Shown: positions 10,442 through 22,795 of the stretch, piece after piece
Layout of the letters: each line of letters begins with the position of its first letter
Position numbering within the stretch: the first letter of the stretch is position 1
From: Mytilinidion resinicola
Lineage: Eukaryota; Ascomycota; Dothideomycetes; Mytilinidiales; Mytilinidiaceae
Direction: 5' to 3'
Length of the DNA stretch: 64,000 nucleotides
Assembly (NCBI RefSeq): GCF_010093595.1
Contig: NW_022985443.1
Location: forward strand, 1,154,804-1,218,803
Translations under genes and position numbers: made by a program
Notes under the pieces: generated by a model
What the model was told of the DNA's origin: nothing
Seen by the model: only the letters and a program-made list of their open reading frames with translations
Database searches by the model: none

Positions 10442-10482
10442 TGAGTCATTGGTGCGTTTTCTTCTGCTGAGGGGATATAAAA
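10442..10482 (+). promoter_or_regulatory. Candidate core promoter: TGAGTCA site and TATA box
   Basis: TGAGTCA at 10442-10448 matches the Gcn4/Cpc1 and AP-1-like consensus, and TATAAAA at 10476-10482 is a canonical TATA box. The TATA box lies 80 nt upstream of the ATG at 10563, a spacing that fits a fungal promoter for the small gene there. Inference from motif and position only. Confidence 0.45.
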
Positions 10483-10562
10483 GCTCGCTCTTCTCGTTTC
10501 CTGGATGTCATAGGCGAGGGGTTTAGGGGGAGTTTTAACAGCATTCAAAGACGTTGAGTAAA

Positions 10563-11129
10563 ATGGAAAGCGGTGCATCACTCAAAGTGAGGACGAAAGA
10601 GGGATTGTCCTTCACGGGGAAAAGTAGAAGACTGGGTCAAAACCTAGATCAATATTTCAAATGGCTGGAGGAGTGTCGGCAGGGGCCCGGCACCCCTTCC
10701 CCATCCCACAATGATACTGAGCACCACCTCCCCCCGTCTATTACTCCACTCCTCGACGTCGAAATCCTTCCTCTCATCATCCCTTCAAACTCCCCCACTC
10801 CCTCACCAAGCATGATACTCCTCACCACCATCACCCCTTCCAGTGCCACGGAGCCCACCCATCGCAGACTCCGAACACCTCCTCTACCACATGTGGATGT
10901 TACAGGCTGCAATTTGCCGAGCAAAGCCACCCATTTGCGATTACAGCCGCGGATTTTGCACACCCCACGGAGTCCCGAAACACCATTGGTTCTTGGTACA
11001 ACGTATTTGATGTCCCCTTCTCCCCCAACCTCTGAAGAAAGAAGTTCAGGCCCGTCGGAACCGGTTTTCTTATACTCAGGAGAAGTTTTGTCGGAGCGGA
11101 GGAACGCAGGCCGGTGGACGGTCATGTGA
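10563..11129 (+). CDS. Small orphan protein, Ser/Thr/Pro-rich
   Basis: Open frame of 188 codons from ATG at 10563 (the frame extends back to a TTG at 10554). The first ~45 residues are Lys/Arg/Gly-rich and plausibly ordered (SLKVRTKEGLSFTGKSRRLG, then QYFKWLEECRQG). The rest is Pro/Ser/Thr-rich with no recognised domain, signal peptide or membrane span. Support comes from frame length and the well-placed TATA box at 10476-10482. An overlapping minus-strand frame (10649-11134) is of similar length, so the coding strand is not certain. I do not recognise a family and assign no function. Confidence 0.4.
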   Translation: MESGASLKVRTKEGLSFTGKSRRLGQNLDQYFKWLEECRQGPGTPSPSHNDTEHHLPPSITPLLDVEILPLIIPSNSPTPSPSMILLTTITPSSATEPTHRRLRTPPLPHVDVTGCNLPSKATHLRLQPRILHTPRSPETPLVLGTTYLMSPSPPTSEERSSGPSEPVFLYSGEVLSERRNAGRWTVM

Positions 11130-11572
11130 TCCACGTGATCTAGTAGCAGGGGAAGTTCCGTTCCGAGATTGGGTGGGTTGATATAGCAGCAGGACGAAAG
11201 TCTGTGCCTGCAATTCCGGCCCAGGTTAGCATGATTTTGCTGGACACTGATGATATGCTAAGAAACTCTAGACTGTAGTAACGAGTGCCGATTAGAGCTT
11301 TTGGAGGTGTTCAGATTCGCACGCTCTGGAGGTTTACATCGCATCTAGGCTTGGAGAACGTATCGAAGTGTCTCAGACAGCGGCGAACAGGTGTTGCACA
11401 GGCTTCTGTTTAGAAATTATAAGGGACAAGGGAAGTTTGAAGTTCGAAGAAGTGCCCATCTCTCACCAAGATCAGATCTACAAATCTTCCACCAACTCCT
11501 CAAGAACCAAGTGTCGACATAGAATCACCATCAATTGAACTCCACCACACAGACCTGATATACCGACTTACC
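11130..11572. other. Intergenic, nothing recognised
   Basis: A 443-nt spacer containing the 3' flanks of the convergent genes on either side. No open frame of note, RNA gene or repeat is seen. Confidence 0.5.
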
Positions 11573-14282
11573 TCACCTAAGCTCCCCCAACGCCTTCGCC
11601 ATCTCCCCCATCCCTGTCCCCAGCTCCTCCGTACACCGGCCCCCCTCACACACCATAACGCTCTCTTTCTTCACATCCAAGCTGCCGACCAACTTATTCC
11701 GCTTCCTCAGCCACTCGCTCCTCGCTCCGCCGCCGACTCTACTTACCACACCACCTGCTTTTTCTCTCCAAGATTGTAGCCACTTCTCCACCCTCTCACC
11801 CTCACCCGTCAGCGCTACACTCTTCAGCCCTAGCCTGCCGACTACCACCGAGTCGAGCAGGCTCGCGAAGAGGAAAGGATGTTGCATGACCTCCGCCTCA
11901 AACGCGTCGCACGTCTGGCGCGCGCGGGTAGAGTAGGTGTCGTCATCGAGTAGCAAAGCGAGGCGGTCGAGGTTCTGTGCCGAAATACCGTTGGTGGAGG
12001 GCTCGGCGCTGTCCATGCCGTCTTTCAGGCGGAGGATGAGGTCGGTTTGGTGCGCGGCGGTGGAGAAGAAGGCGAGGTGGGCGGTGTCCCAAAAGAGGGA
12101 GATTTGGGTTTCTGGCGTATGTTAGCCACGTCGCTTTATACGGAGCTTGGGAATTTGAGAGCCAGGAAGGGTACGATTGTGAAAGGGTGGGACATACGCT
12201 GCAACCGATCCGCCCACTCCAGATACGCATCATCGAATGTTGCTTCGTATAGCTCGATGAGCCCCTTTATTAGGAACGCGTAGTCGTCTGCAAAAGCTGG
12301 CGCGTCGCCTGGCCCTTCGCGATATACACGCTTCATGGTTCCGTCCTTCTCGTTCCAGAGCTCTTTCTTGATGAACGCAGCCGCGTCTGTCGCTGCCTTC
12401 AGATACCTGCTAGACCTCTCTTTATCTAACCCCCCTATCACATTACTCGTCCTCGCTAGGGCAGCGATCGCGAGACCATTCCACGCAACAACAATCTTGT
12501 CATCCAGACTCGGCCGTGGACGCTCTTTCTCGCGATGTGCGCGTAGTTTCTCCCGGCCGTCTTTGAGAGTTTTGAGGACGTCTTCGTTCGAGAGGCCAAA
12601 CTCCTTTCCGAGAGCTTCCGGGGTGCTGCTGATAGCAAGAACGTTCTGGTTGATGAATTCGTCGTGGGCATCGTGCTCGGGTTCCACGTTGCCGTTTTCC
12701 TGCACGTTGTAGTACCTAGCCAGCACTTCTGCGTCGCGGTCGCCGAGGATCGATTGGAACTCCTTGAGTGTCCAGACGTAGAAGGCGCCTTCGCGCTTTT
12801 CTTTGTCGTTGGGCCGGTAGAATGAGTCCGCGTCTTCTGCGGAGAAGAAGCCGCCGGTAGAGGATTGCATGGGCGGCGAGGTGAGGTAAGTTGCGATGTC
12901 GTATACGGCATCGAGCAGCTCAGCATCCTTGCTTATTAGGTAGGCATCTAGGTAGACGGAAAGGAGTTGTGCTTGATCATATAACCTGGAAAAAGAATCA
13001 GCGGAGCCCACTGGAAGCATGATCGAGAACTCACATCTTCTCGAAGTGAGGCAAACTCCAATCCCTCGTCACTGAATATCTCGCAAACCCGTTCCCAATC
13101 TGGTCATGAATACCACCCCTGTTCATAGCCTTCAAGGTATTCAGCACCATCTCTTTCGCATTATCGCAGTCCTTCTGTCCCACCATATCTTCCACCGCGC
13201 TCGGATACTGGCCTAGCTTGAGCAAAAAAGCTAGGTTTACTGGTGTCGGAAACTTTGGTTCTCCTCCGAATCCAGAGTGCGCAGGGTCGAACTTCGCAGC
13301 CCAATGTTCATACGCCTCTTCCAGTAACTCCAGATCCAGTCCTTCGGGCTCCGCCTCTCCTTGCCGACTTATGGTGCCCTCCTGCGCAAACTCCCTCAAC
13401 TGCGCTGTGATTTCTTTTGCTGATTCTAGACACCGCTGCTGCTCATTCTTCCACACGTCGCGTATCTTCTCCAGTATGCCCACGAACCCGATACCATCTT
13501 TCATTACAGTAGTGGAGCCTGGACCGGGCCAATACGTTCCGCCAAAGATCGGCTCCAAACCCGGCGTGAGGAAGACGTTGAGAGGCCAGCCACCAGACCC
13601 AGTTGTCGCCTGCACATAGTTCATGTAGATGCGATCGATATCGGGTCGCTCTTCGCGGTCGAGTTTGATGGGGATGAAGGAAGCGTTGAGGAGGGCGGCG
13701 ACATCGCGGTTCTCGAAGGACTCCCGTTCCATTACATGACACCCTATACCACAGAGTCGTCAGCGTTCTGTCTTCTTTCATGCGTCTCCGACTCATTTAA
13801 GGGATCTCGCAGCCTTGCAATCTCGAGGACGAGGGTGGTGGGGATAGTCATACAATGACATGCCGCATATCCAATGCTGACGAATAGCAGCCTGTTCGAT
13901 TTCTTTGCCAGCGCGATGGCCTCCGATCCCCACATCTGCCATGCGACCGGGTTGTTCATGTGGCTTCGCACCTGCGTCGGATCAGCGGGCTGTCGCGGAT
14001 GAGTTTCGCCGTAGGGGCACTTACGTACGGGCTTCTGCTCTCACTAAGCCGGTTGACCAACTTGAGGTCCTTGGAGGAGCCCGCAGACTCGGAAAGGTCC
14101 TGGACGTTCATCTTGAGCGCAGAGGTGGTGGTGTATGCCCTCCAGACGACGGTTGGAGGGGTTCGTGGCGGGGTTGATGCGTGCTGGTGGGGTCGCAGCT
14201 GGGTGGAGAAGAAGGAAATGCGGTTGCGAAAAGGGAGTAATAGTGTTCGCGAGGAGATGGGGTTGCGAGAGAGTAATCGCAT
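11573..14282 (-). CDS. Thioredoxin-fold DUF255 protein of the YyaL / SPATA20 (SSP411) family, mitochondrial
   Basis: Five exons: 14025-14282, 13854-13971, 13035-13743, 12198-12985 and 11573-12111, giving 803 residues. Introns have good ends: GTAAGT, GTATGA, GTGAGT and GTATGT donors, and one GCTAACA branch. The start MRLLSRNPISSRTLLLPFRN is basic and hydroxylated, like a mitochondrial presequence; an in-frame ATG at 14365 would add 27 residues. After LVNRLSESRSPYV comes the family's NPVAWQMW block and the CHWCHVME thioredoxin-like motif, whose Trp codon is split by intron 2. Then follow SGGWPLNVFLTP, GGIHDQIGNGFARYS and HFEKMLYDQAQL, and an alpha/alpha-toroid C-terminal half (FSAEDADS, DDKIVVAWNGLAI, FADDYAFLIKGLIELYEAT). 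The family joins a thioredoxin fold to a six-hairpin-like domain; its biochemical role is poorly defined. Confidence 0.93.
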
Positions 14283-14589
14283 AAGAAATGGCAGATGGTG
14301 CGAGGCTACACGAAGAATGCTGATGTCTGGTGCCCCTCCAAAACTTCGTACATGATGCAGGGCCATCTGCCGATAAGGCCGTGCTCTCGCCTCAAAGCGG
14401 GTTCGGAGATCCTCCAACGACCCATAGCTATGCGTAATGAACGCAGAATATATAAGGATGAAATACAGATTTATATGGTAATAGCTTTTAGTAATACATC
14501 ATAGAACTTTTTGTAAATGGCCGTCACGTCGTAAGCATCTTCATACAAATATCCATATCCTCGAGCCCCCTCATGCAACCTTTCCACCA
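14283..14589. other. Intergenic region, promoter of the DUF255 gene
   Basis: A 307-nt spacer between two minus-strand genes; it contains the upstream side of the DUF255 gene and the 3' end of the next. An in-frame ATG at 14365 lies inside it. No other feature is seen. Confidence 0.45.
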
Positions 14590-16873
14590 TCAAGCATACA
14601 GCCTCTCTTTCCCACCCTTCAACTTCTCAGCCCTCATCTCCGGCGGCGACGCACTGCCCACCGCCTTCTCGGCCCCCTTCTCACAAGACGCCATGGCAAA
14701 ATAGCCGACCTGCTCGCCAGCCTTCACATCACCAAACCTAATCCTCACATTCTGCATCAGCCGCCCCCTCGTAGCCGAGTCGAGAGTCGAGCCGCCAGGT
14801 GATAAGTGTATATACGGGTTATCCCTCGTCAAGCTCGAAATGTTAACTGCGAGATCCGGCGTCTTGCGCGTGAACTCCAGCACCAAGCCGAGGACCGCAG
14901 TCAGGCACATGATGCTCGTGGCCACGAAGAGTGCCGCGAGCCAGGGCCTGCTGCAGACGAGCACGGGCGTAGACTTGGAGACAGTGGCGTTGGTAGTCTG
15001 GGTGTTTGTGCCGTCGTACATGCTTGGCGGGGCCACAATGCCACCATTCGTGGCCGGCAGGCCACCTGGGACGAGGGAGAGGCCGCTGCCGGCGGTCCAG
15101 AAGCTGTTGAGCAGCTAGGCGAAGCCGATAGCGAAGACCTTGGGGTCCTTTTTGTAGAGCGCGAGCCCGGATTTGGTAGCATTGAAGGGGTTGACGGTGC
15201 CCCAGATGTAGCGCTGCACGGCGGTGGGCTCGTAGGAGTTGCCGCCCACTGCGGTAGCGAAGTCGGTGAAGAATCGTTCGCGGCCTGCGTCGGCGACGGT
15301 CCAGGCGGATGCGACGGGTGGCTGTGTGGAGGGACGCATATGTGTAGCAGCGCACTTCTTTCCGTCGCACGAGACACGAACCTCGACGTAGGACGTATTC
15401 ATGGTGCACTCGGCGTAAGTGTTGATTCGATTGCCTTTGTCGTCGACACCGTCGTCGGCACTGCTGTAGTACAGCTTGCGGGGAGCCATGTTTGTGCCAT
15501 TGCCGTATGCTTGAGACAGCTGGGAGCTGTTGGCACGGCTATTGTACATGAAGCTTGGGGTGGCGAGAGTCCATGAGTAGCCCAATGTACCTACCCAGTC
15601 GCTCTTGGGGATTACTGAGCCATTCTGGAAAGCGCCAATTTTACTCATTCTGGGTTCCCTGGGATCATCATCCTTTACTAGCACAGGGCAGTCCAGTGCA
15701 AAGTATGACGTCTCCATACTGAAAGTAGTTTGATGGTCTAATGGCACGGCCGTCTGGGGTACCCCGATGAGTGATGAAAAGACAGTCTGGTCCTCGGTTC
15801 CCACCTGTTGCCAACCTTCCGCATCTTTAGTCAGATTTGAGAGATGCTCCAGCATTGGAATCTTGACGTTGCCCCAGGTATCCACCGGTGAAGTTCTTGT
15901 CGTTAAAGGGCTTAGAAGAGCCGATACATAGAGGGCATCCATGGTCGCGATAGAAGTCTGCCCATCTGCCTCGAGGCGGTGATCCCCGTAGTCTCTGGGG
16001 TTGAAACTAGAGTTCCTGTCTAGAAATTGAATGGTTTGTGGGTAAGTGCTGGTAGAAGTACCGAAATCGAGTACTCGCAAAGAGGCCTGGCCACCGATTG
16101 GCGATAACGACCAGAGCAGTAGCAATAACGCCCCAAGAAGACCAATGTTTCGGTATTTGAGTTGTGTCACTACGGTGGCGAAGATAGAGGTACTTCCGAG
16201 CAGCTGATCGAGTATCTTCATTCGTTCGCCGTGCTCTAATCTCCAAAGAGCCAGCGCGTGCACGGCTTGGCTAATAATGGCTTCTATGAAGATAGGGAAC
16301 ACAGTTGGCCCCTAAACGCCAATCAGCGCATTCACAAGCGGCACAAAGCTAAGAAGTGAGGAGCTTTTATTGTTGGGCGCCAATGAGGAAAGAGGAGCAG
16401 GCGATCTCATGCGATATAGGTAAGGTTTAGGGTGGCCGGGACGGTGTTTCATCTGAAGAGGAACATACTTCATGGAAAGACGAAGAAGTAGAAACGGAGT
16501 GCAACAATAAAGCATATAGGAGAAGTGAACTAACATATCGGGCAGCATCTCGCAATAGGCCTAGGTGCGGTACGTCGGACGTTGGTACTCTATCGTGCCT
16601 AAACACAAACGCTCCAAAAGTAAAAAAAGCACAAGCAACAACAATGGTAAGAACATTGCCAAGGCGACTGAATACTGTAAAGACGCCTGCATGCTCGATG
16701 CCTTGAGCCGTCTTGGGCCATTTTGGTATGTCGACATATTTTGTTGGAGAGGCCACAACTGGGCTATCAATCGGCGTTACTGATGCTTGCTGGGACGATG
16801 GCGGTAGCGGCGGCAGGCTGCGTTGAGAGAGACGACGTGAGTTGCCATTGGAAGAAGAAAAAAGAATGTTCAT
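14590..16873 (-). pseudogene. Fungal multi-pass membrane protein interrupted by one in-frame TAG
   Basis: Exon 1 is 16469-16873 (MNILFSSSNGNSRRL start) and exon 2 begins at 16311. The 157-nt intron has a GTATGT donor and TTTAG acceptor and joins ..SSSFHE to GPTVFPIF in phase 0. Exon 2 stays open to a TAG at 15115-15117, then continues in the same frame as LLNSFWTAGSG and on to a second membrane span (PWLAALFVATSIMCLTAVLGL) and a TAA-type end at 14590. The total is about 708 codons with the TAG near codon 534. Hallmarks of a large uncharacterised ascomycete membrane family are on both sides: LGALLLLLWSLSPIGGQAS before, and SLTRDNPYI with GDVKAGEQVGYFAMAS after. In related proteins as I remember them, the stop position fits a Gln or Arg, so a C-to-T change (CAG to TAG) is a simple explanation. 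It could also be a sequencing error or a rare readthrough. Confidence 0.65.
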
Positions 16874-18300
16874 AGTATGAAATGAAACATGAAAGTGAAG
16901 CGCTGGGAGGAGAGGCCGGGGAAACGATGAGGTACAAATAACACAGTGGTCGTCGAGTGCCCAGATGAGGATCCAAACATGGTTGCAGCACAGTACGCCT
17001 GCGTGTTGTTTGCTGTATAGCCGCCGTCTGAAACGTCGTCGGGCGTCAACCCGTGGCGCTGGGAGAGGCGAGAGCCTCAGCACTGGACGGATGGTCCAAC
17101 CTGCCATGAAGACCGTCAAGCTCCTGTCGAGTCACAATGTCAGCATTGATGAAAGTCGCCTGGCCTAAATGATCAAGCCCTTCTACTGCCGTCGAAGAGA
17201 GATGTTTCTTCAGATCGAAGAAGGTATTCAACGTTAGTGCAAGGTGCGTGGCGGCTACCCTGCTGCGCCGCAGGAGGTGGTGATGTGGGGACTGAGCGCG
17301 TGTTAGCCTACCTACGGAACGGGTGGACCTAGCGCGGCGCATAATCGAGCCGATGTGTGAAAGTTGCATTTCGACACCAACAGTAGGGCTTGTATAGTAA
17401 AGGGCGAGCACATCTTGAGACGCGTGAATTGCGGCGCAGCTTCAGTTCCCGTTCTTTAATAAGGTGGCGGTTGGCCGTCGTTAGATGCAAACCTGTCATG
17501 ACAAGTGGTGGCCGGTCAGGAATGGGTTACCTGTGTATCACTTTCGATCTTTCTTTGTAGATTTCGCACCTCATTCAAACCTTTTTTATGGTATATGCAT
17601 CCTTTCGGTCCTCCTTTGTCGCGATTGCGTCTCTTCCAATTCTTCTCATTCGCACCGTTGTCATTTACTGTAAGAGTGCTAGCTGGTCAGCGAGAAAGAG
17701 ATATAGCGTGCCGGTGCCCACAACGTTTAATTCTCTTTCTTCGCTCTCTCGAAATACCAACCTTTGATGTTGCGCATATTTACTCAGACCTCTCTCATCT
17801 CTATCCGTTACTATCAAGTCTGCCTCAGCCACGCATAGCCTACGACGGCCTCGGACCGATCAACCCCTGCGGTCGTACGTCGTCTCACGCCTAATCAACA
17901 GCACTGATATGAAATGGCTGCCAAAGTTCCACCATTGATCAGTCAGCTGGGAACGAAATACATGGTTAACTTCAAGAGTATTCATCAACGATGGAAAAAT
18001 ATGTATGCTAACATCGTTGCATTTGCATGAGGGGTAGAAGAGAACATCTTCAATCCCAGCCTAAACGAGAGGCCTTTTGTAAGTATAGACAGAGAACAGA
18101 AGCCCGAATCTGCTAACAGCAGCCAGGATATTGAAACAACATCGGAAAACAATCCACATAAACCCCGATCATGAACCACGAATGTTTTGCTGACCCGAAG
18201 CCCGACATATCCGCGCAAAGATGCTCAACAAAAATGCAAGACGTAGTCGGAAAAGAGAAGGCATGGACGAGATGCATTGTCGTCGCTCGTCGTAAGGAAA
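16874..18300. other. Intergenic stretch, no supported gene
   Basis: Open frames at 17046-17411 (minus) and 17505-17894 (plus) show no domains and are probably chance. A pyrimidine-rich stretch runs from about 17540 to 17830. It should contain the promoter of the membrane gene to the left and the 3' flank of the CAP gene to the right. Confidence 0.45.
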
Positions 18301-19388
18301 CTAGTCGGTCCAATGAGCAAGAGTGTTGCTGATGGGCTTCCCAACGTTGTCCGCGTATTCTGTTGCAACATTGCCTATTTTCCAAGTCAGTCTCTAAATT
18401 TATCGCTGGTTTTCATAGGGCTATGCTTACCGGTATCGTAATTGCAGATGGTCACCCACATACCCGAGGCTGCATTGGTGCAGTCATTGGTGTAACAGCC
18501 GACCTTAGTCGCGGCCTTCCAGACGACTTGAGTGAAATGACCCCAACTCTCGAAGTCTACGGTCGGATTCGCCTGGTCATAGTACGACGCAAATTTGGGC
18601 TCTTCGCCATTGACCCAGCCTTCGGTGATACCAGCAGAGACGTTAGCCTTAGGGCCACTAGCAGCCATGTTTTGGCCAGAGCTAGAAGAACGTCAGTCAT
18701 GGGTAATAACAATGGATCGCAGAATTACTTACTTGCAGTGCACGAAAGGGTTCCAGTTGTTGCATTGCGAGCAAGTCGCAGCCTTCGAAGCCAGGTCGTC
18801 ATCCCAAGTCAATGCACCAGCGCCGTGGTTGGCACGATTGATGTTGTGGTGGAAGAGAACCATGTTCTTGTAGTCTTCGCCGGAAGTGATTTCGGCCTCC
18901 CCAGTTCCGGTGGGATGTTCTGGGCCAACAGCACCACTGTAAGAAGCCGAGCTGGAGGGAGCGGGGGCCGAGTACACAGCACTGGAGACAGGAGCTGGCG
19001 TAGACGAGGGTTCAGGGGTGTAAGCAGGAGCAGAAGAAGCCGGGGGGGTGTAGGCAGGAGCAGAAGAAGCCGGGGGAGTGTAGGCAGGAGTAGAGGGGGC
19101 CGGGGGTGTGTAAGCTGGTGTCGAAGGAGACTCCACTACGGCAGCGGAAGAGCTGGCCGGCTTGCTGTGGTGGTGGAAGTGCGAGTGCGAGTAGTGATGG
19201 CCAATCGGGGAGAAGGTCACGGCAGCCTCAGAGACGGCTGGAGGGGGACCCGTGGCAGTGACGACAACGGTGACAGTCTGCTCAACGACGTCGACTTCGG
19301 TAACGACATAGCCCCCAGCTTCGCGCTTGAACGGGCTAGCAAGGGCGCCGACAGCGAAGGCGGCGGAGAGGATGGCTGAGGAACGCAT
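18301..19388 (-). CDS. Secreted CAP / PR-1-like protein with Pro/Ser/Thr-rich linker
   Basis: Three exons (18733-19388, 18431-18681, 18301-18374) give 326 residues; both donors (GTAAGT, GTAAGC) and acceptors are strong. The protein has a signal peptide (MRSSAILSAAFAVGALA), a short His-rich stretch, a linker with four imperfect copies of a YTPPASSAPA-like unit, then a C-terminal CAP domain of ~150 residues. Diagnostic motifs are HNINRANHGAGALTWDD, the CAP1-type GHFTQVVWKAATKVGC and the CAP2-type TICNYDTGN, with several Cys for disulphides. The last exon supplies the family C-terminus ISNTLAHW. Fungal CAP (Pry-type) proteins are extracellular and known members bind sterols or fatty acids; that activity here is inference. 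The divergent linker suggests cell-wall association. Confidence 0.92.
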
Positions 19389-22300
19389 CTTGACTGAATT
19401 GGGTGGATTGGTTTGGTTGGATCGTTTGATGAGGGTATGTGGTCGATGTACGGGATGTCAAATCACCGGTGATGTTGATTCAAAAGACTGTCGGGGGTCA
19501 ACACTGATGCGTCACAAACTGCGACCTGACTCTGAACCATGGCGAACAATTATATCCATCGAGGGATAAAGAGGTCGGGAGGAGGCAAAGGTCAGCACCT
19601 ACGTGTGTTTACTTGTGGTTGAGTACGACTGGCGCACGGTGGTACAAAGGAGTGTGGGGTGAAGAAGGAGACAAAGAGCGTGGGCGTGAGGACAAAGGCT
19701 TCACGAGAGGATCACAGATCAGCAAAGAACGTGGTGAGGATGGTTGAAAGGGAGAGGCGATGGTTTTAAGAGGTTGAGCACGCTAGCGCAGTCCCAAGGT
19801 GAAATGGGATTCATGGCAACTCCAGCCCGCGTTTCAGAACGAAATCAGCGCGCGCCGGCATGACGACACACCTGGTACCTGTAAGCACCCCTGTTATTTA
19901 CCTACCAAGCACCCAAGGTATTATGGCGCCACGGAGGCGCCCTCCACCCTCTGCGCCGGCTGGAGTTGTTCACCAGCTGGCAGCGGCTCCCGCAGCACGC
20001 AAGACAGCCTTTTGTTCCCGGAGAGGCACAATTCGCTGTTGTGCTGTCACCGTCGTCACATCCCTCGGAGGCAGGGACGTCGTCCTTGCACCCCACAGGA
20101 CCGCTCTTGCGCGCCTCGTATTGTAAAAGAAAATTTCCGGCGGCGGTTTGACCATGAGATTAAGGCCAGTCGCGCTGAGTGAGCGGCGGCGCTATGCCGC
20201 AAAGCTGCGTTGGCTCGGCTGCTGATTGGGCGCAAACAAGATCGACAACCGGCATGCCGACCAGCACTGGTCAGGGGGACAAGCTCATCTCGGAAGCACA
20301 CCGCCAGGCACACGACCCGAGCACGCCGAGGCAGCCTGGGCCCAATCCTCGCCGTCGATTTGCAGCATCTGGGCACGCTGCGATGAAGTCGCGCGCCTCC
20401 CTGCGCGCCCACATGCTCATCACCGCTCCCCGCAATCCTCGCAGCCCTCAATCTCGCGACCGACAGTCTGGACCGCGTGCCTGAATCATCGCGGCTCGTT
20501 CTGCTGACTCTGTGTTGCGGCGAGCCTCAGACCGCGACAACCCACCGGCGTCCCTGTTCTCTCATGTCCGCCAGATGCTTCGTCGGAACGCTGTTTCGCG
20601 GAAGCACGCCCACAGGTATCACTGCTGTTTGCATCAAACACGAGCCCTGTTTCGTTTCCGTGTCTGTCACAGCCCTCATTCGCTGTGCTGTCCCTCGAGT
20701 TGCGCGGCATCCTGTGCCTGCATGCACACGCCGTCAACAAAGACCTTGTTATTAAGCGCCCAACAACATTTCACTGTAAAATAACTGAAACGAACAGACA
20801 TCTCCAAGTCTCGAATCGGCCATTCTCAGAATGCTCAGTCGATCCATCGCTCCGCCGTCCCACGGGCTGCGTCCTTAGTGAAACTCGACACCCTCATCGC
20901 CCGCGTACTTCAGAGTCAAACATCATCCTCTCGATTTGACGTGGCGATATTTTGTGAGGAGTTTTCTTCGCTGAAACTTGTCATGCCCGTCCGCGCAGCG
21001 CCGTCTGCATGTCTCACTCCGCAAAGCAAACAAGGCCATCCATCCGGGCCACGTTGCCCTGCACCAAGAAGGCTGCGCAGTGAAACTGATTGCGGCTCCC
21101 CACTTCTTCGCTCTACTCGGTCTGATTCAAGCTGCATGCAGAAGTCATGGCGGTTCGCGATTCGCAGCACTCTCCGTGTCTAGCGGCATGTCCTGCTGTC
21201 ATCCTCAGCCGTCCATGCAATGTGTGCGATGCGTCGGTGCGTCTACTTCTGCAGGGGACGCCTACATCAGGTTCCCCTTCGGTTCCTATTGTCGATTTAA
21301 GGTCTAGTAGGGTTGTTACGAAAATAGGCGTAGCCCTATCGGTAGGTACAGAAAGATTCCAGACTTCTCCATCGTCCCAAGATCGCATCAACTTTAGATC
21401 CTGCCAAGATATCAAAGATTTCTTAATCAGAAATACAAAACATCTTAGAAAGACACCCGTAGCATGTCGTCGCGCATAGCTGACGAATTCTGCGAGCCGA
21501 TCGATGAGTCACGAGCGTTCCGCAGTTTTTTCGCCAGACACTCAAGCGGCGTCATCCTTTGGCACAAAACAGTCTTATAAGATCAGATCATTTCTCAACC
21601 TCAAGACGAGTCGCCGGGTCCTGTCGCTAACCGAATCACGACCGTACGCCTGCCCTGCGGGTGCCATCTCCTGTAGCCGCCGACAGCCCTCCCACCTCCC
21701 CCAATCACACGACCCACCCACGTCCCTACCAAACACTCCCGTCAAACACCTATCCATCTGAACCCACCTCAAACCAGCTCCTCGCCAAGCCACAGACAAT
21801 CGCATCCATCCGTCGTCAAACGCACCTAGCCACCCGAAATCACCCGTCTTACCACGTCTCAGCCGGATATGCCGTGCGACCTCGTCTCGAAACTTTTCCC
21901 CGGCTTCCAACATGTCTGCCACAAGACCATACGCACCATCTCCGCATTCCAGGAGCCCGTGTCACGCTGCGGGTGTGCCGTATGACGGGCTGTCACGTTG
22001 ACTCGACTGAAGGTGGGCGGTAATGCCGAGTTGAGTTTCGTGGCTTGTGGGTGCCATCATGGCGACGTCGATGGCTTCTGCGCATGCTGGAAGTCTCGGG
22101 CTCGCTCCGAGACTCGACATGGCGATGTCATGGCTAGAGAGACGAGAGGCATGCACTTCGAGAAGCTCTGGCGATGAAGCAGGGCGGTCGCGTTGAAATG
22201 GATGAGGTCGTAGGACGAAGGTTGTGAGGAGAGCGGGCCTCTCTGAATACATACACCTAATACTGCCAGCCTAATAGATTGGCCAGAATACTACGCCCCA

Positions 22301-22639
22301 GAGATGGTTGCGTCTAGCTTACCTTGCCACTTCATGATGATGATCACTGGACCCGGTATTCAGAGGAGCTGTGTCCGAGTTAAGAAAGCTCTGTCTCTGG
22401 GGCGTGGTATTCCGGCACAATCTTGCTATGTAGGTATTCAAAAGGGTTCACCTTTGAGCAGACTGTGGATAGATAGAATACCTCAGGCCTCGTCTTGTAC
22501 CTAAGCACTTCCCCTTGCCGCTGTCTGAGGTGCCACAACGCCCTTGTAGAAGTCTGCACAAAGTGGAGGGTCATCGTTTGAACGGTCGGTAAAATCGCTG
22601 GGCCACCTCGAATGGCGCCTTCCTCGCTTGATGCTAAGC
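19389..22639. other. 3.2-kb gene-poor stretch
   Basis: Many short overlapping frames lie on both strands but none shows a domain or convincing codon pattern. The part next to 19388 should hold the CAP gene promoter. One plus-strand piece near 21880-21970 reads protein-like (LFPGFQHVCHKTIRTISAF) but has no partner exon. It may be decayed accessory DNA related to the F-box relics that follow. Confidence 0.4.
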
Positions 22640-22795
22640 ATGGAGTTTACTTCAACGTCACTTCATCTCCAACCCTCCAACCCATCCTCCGCCCTTTCCA
22701 CCGCGGTGATCGCAGCGACCGCGACGGCACTGTCGACGTTCATCGGGCTTCCGCCTGAGCTGAAGGACATCATCCCCGGGCGTTCAATTCACTGA
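22640..22795 (+). pseudogene. Truncated F-box-like N-terminal fragment
   Basis: An ATG at 22640 opens a 51-codon frame whose end reads FIGLPPELKDII, the start of a fungal F-box (LP-x-EL-x-x-II). It then stops at a TGA (22793-22795) with no recognisable continuation. The same motif in slightly different form (LEGLPVELKTMAFGYL) starts the F-box relic 560 nt downstream, so this looks like the remains of a tandem duplicate. Confidence is limited because the evidence is one short motif. Confidence 0.35.
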
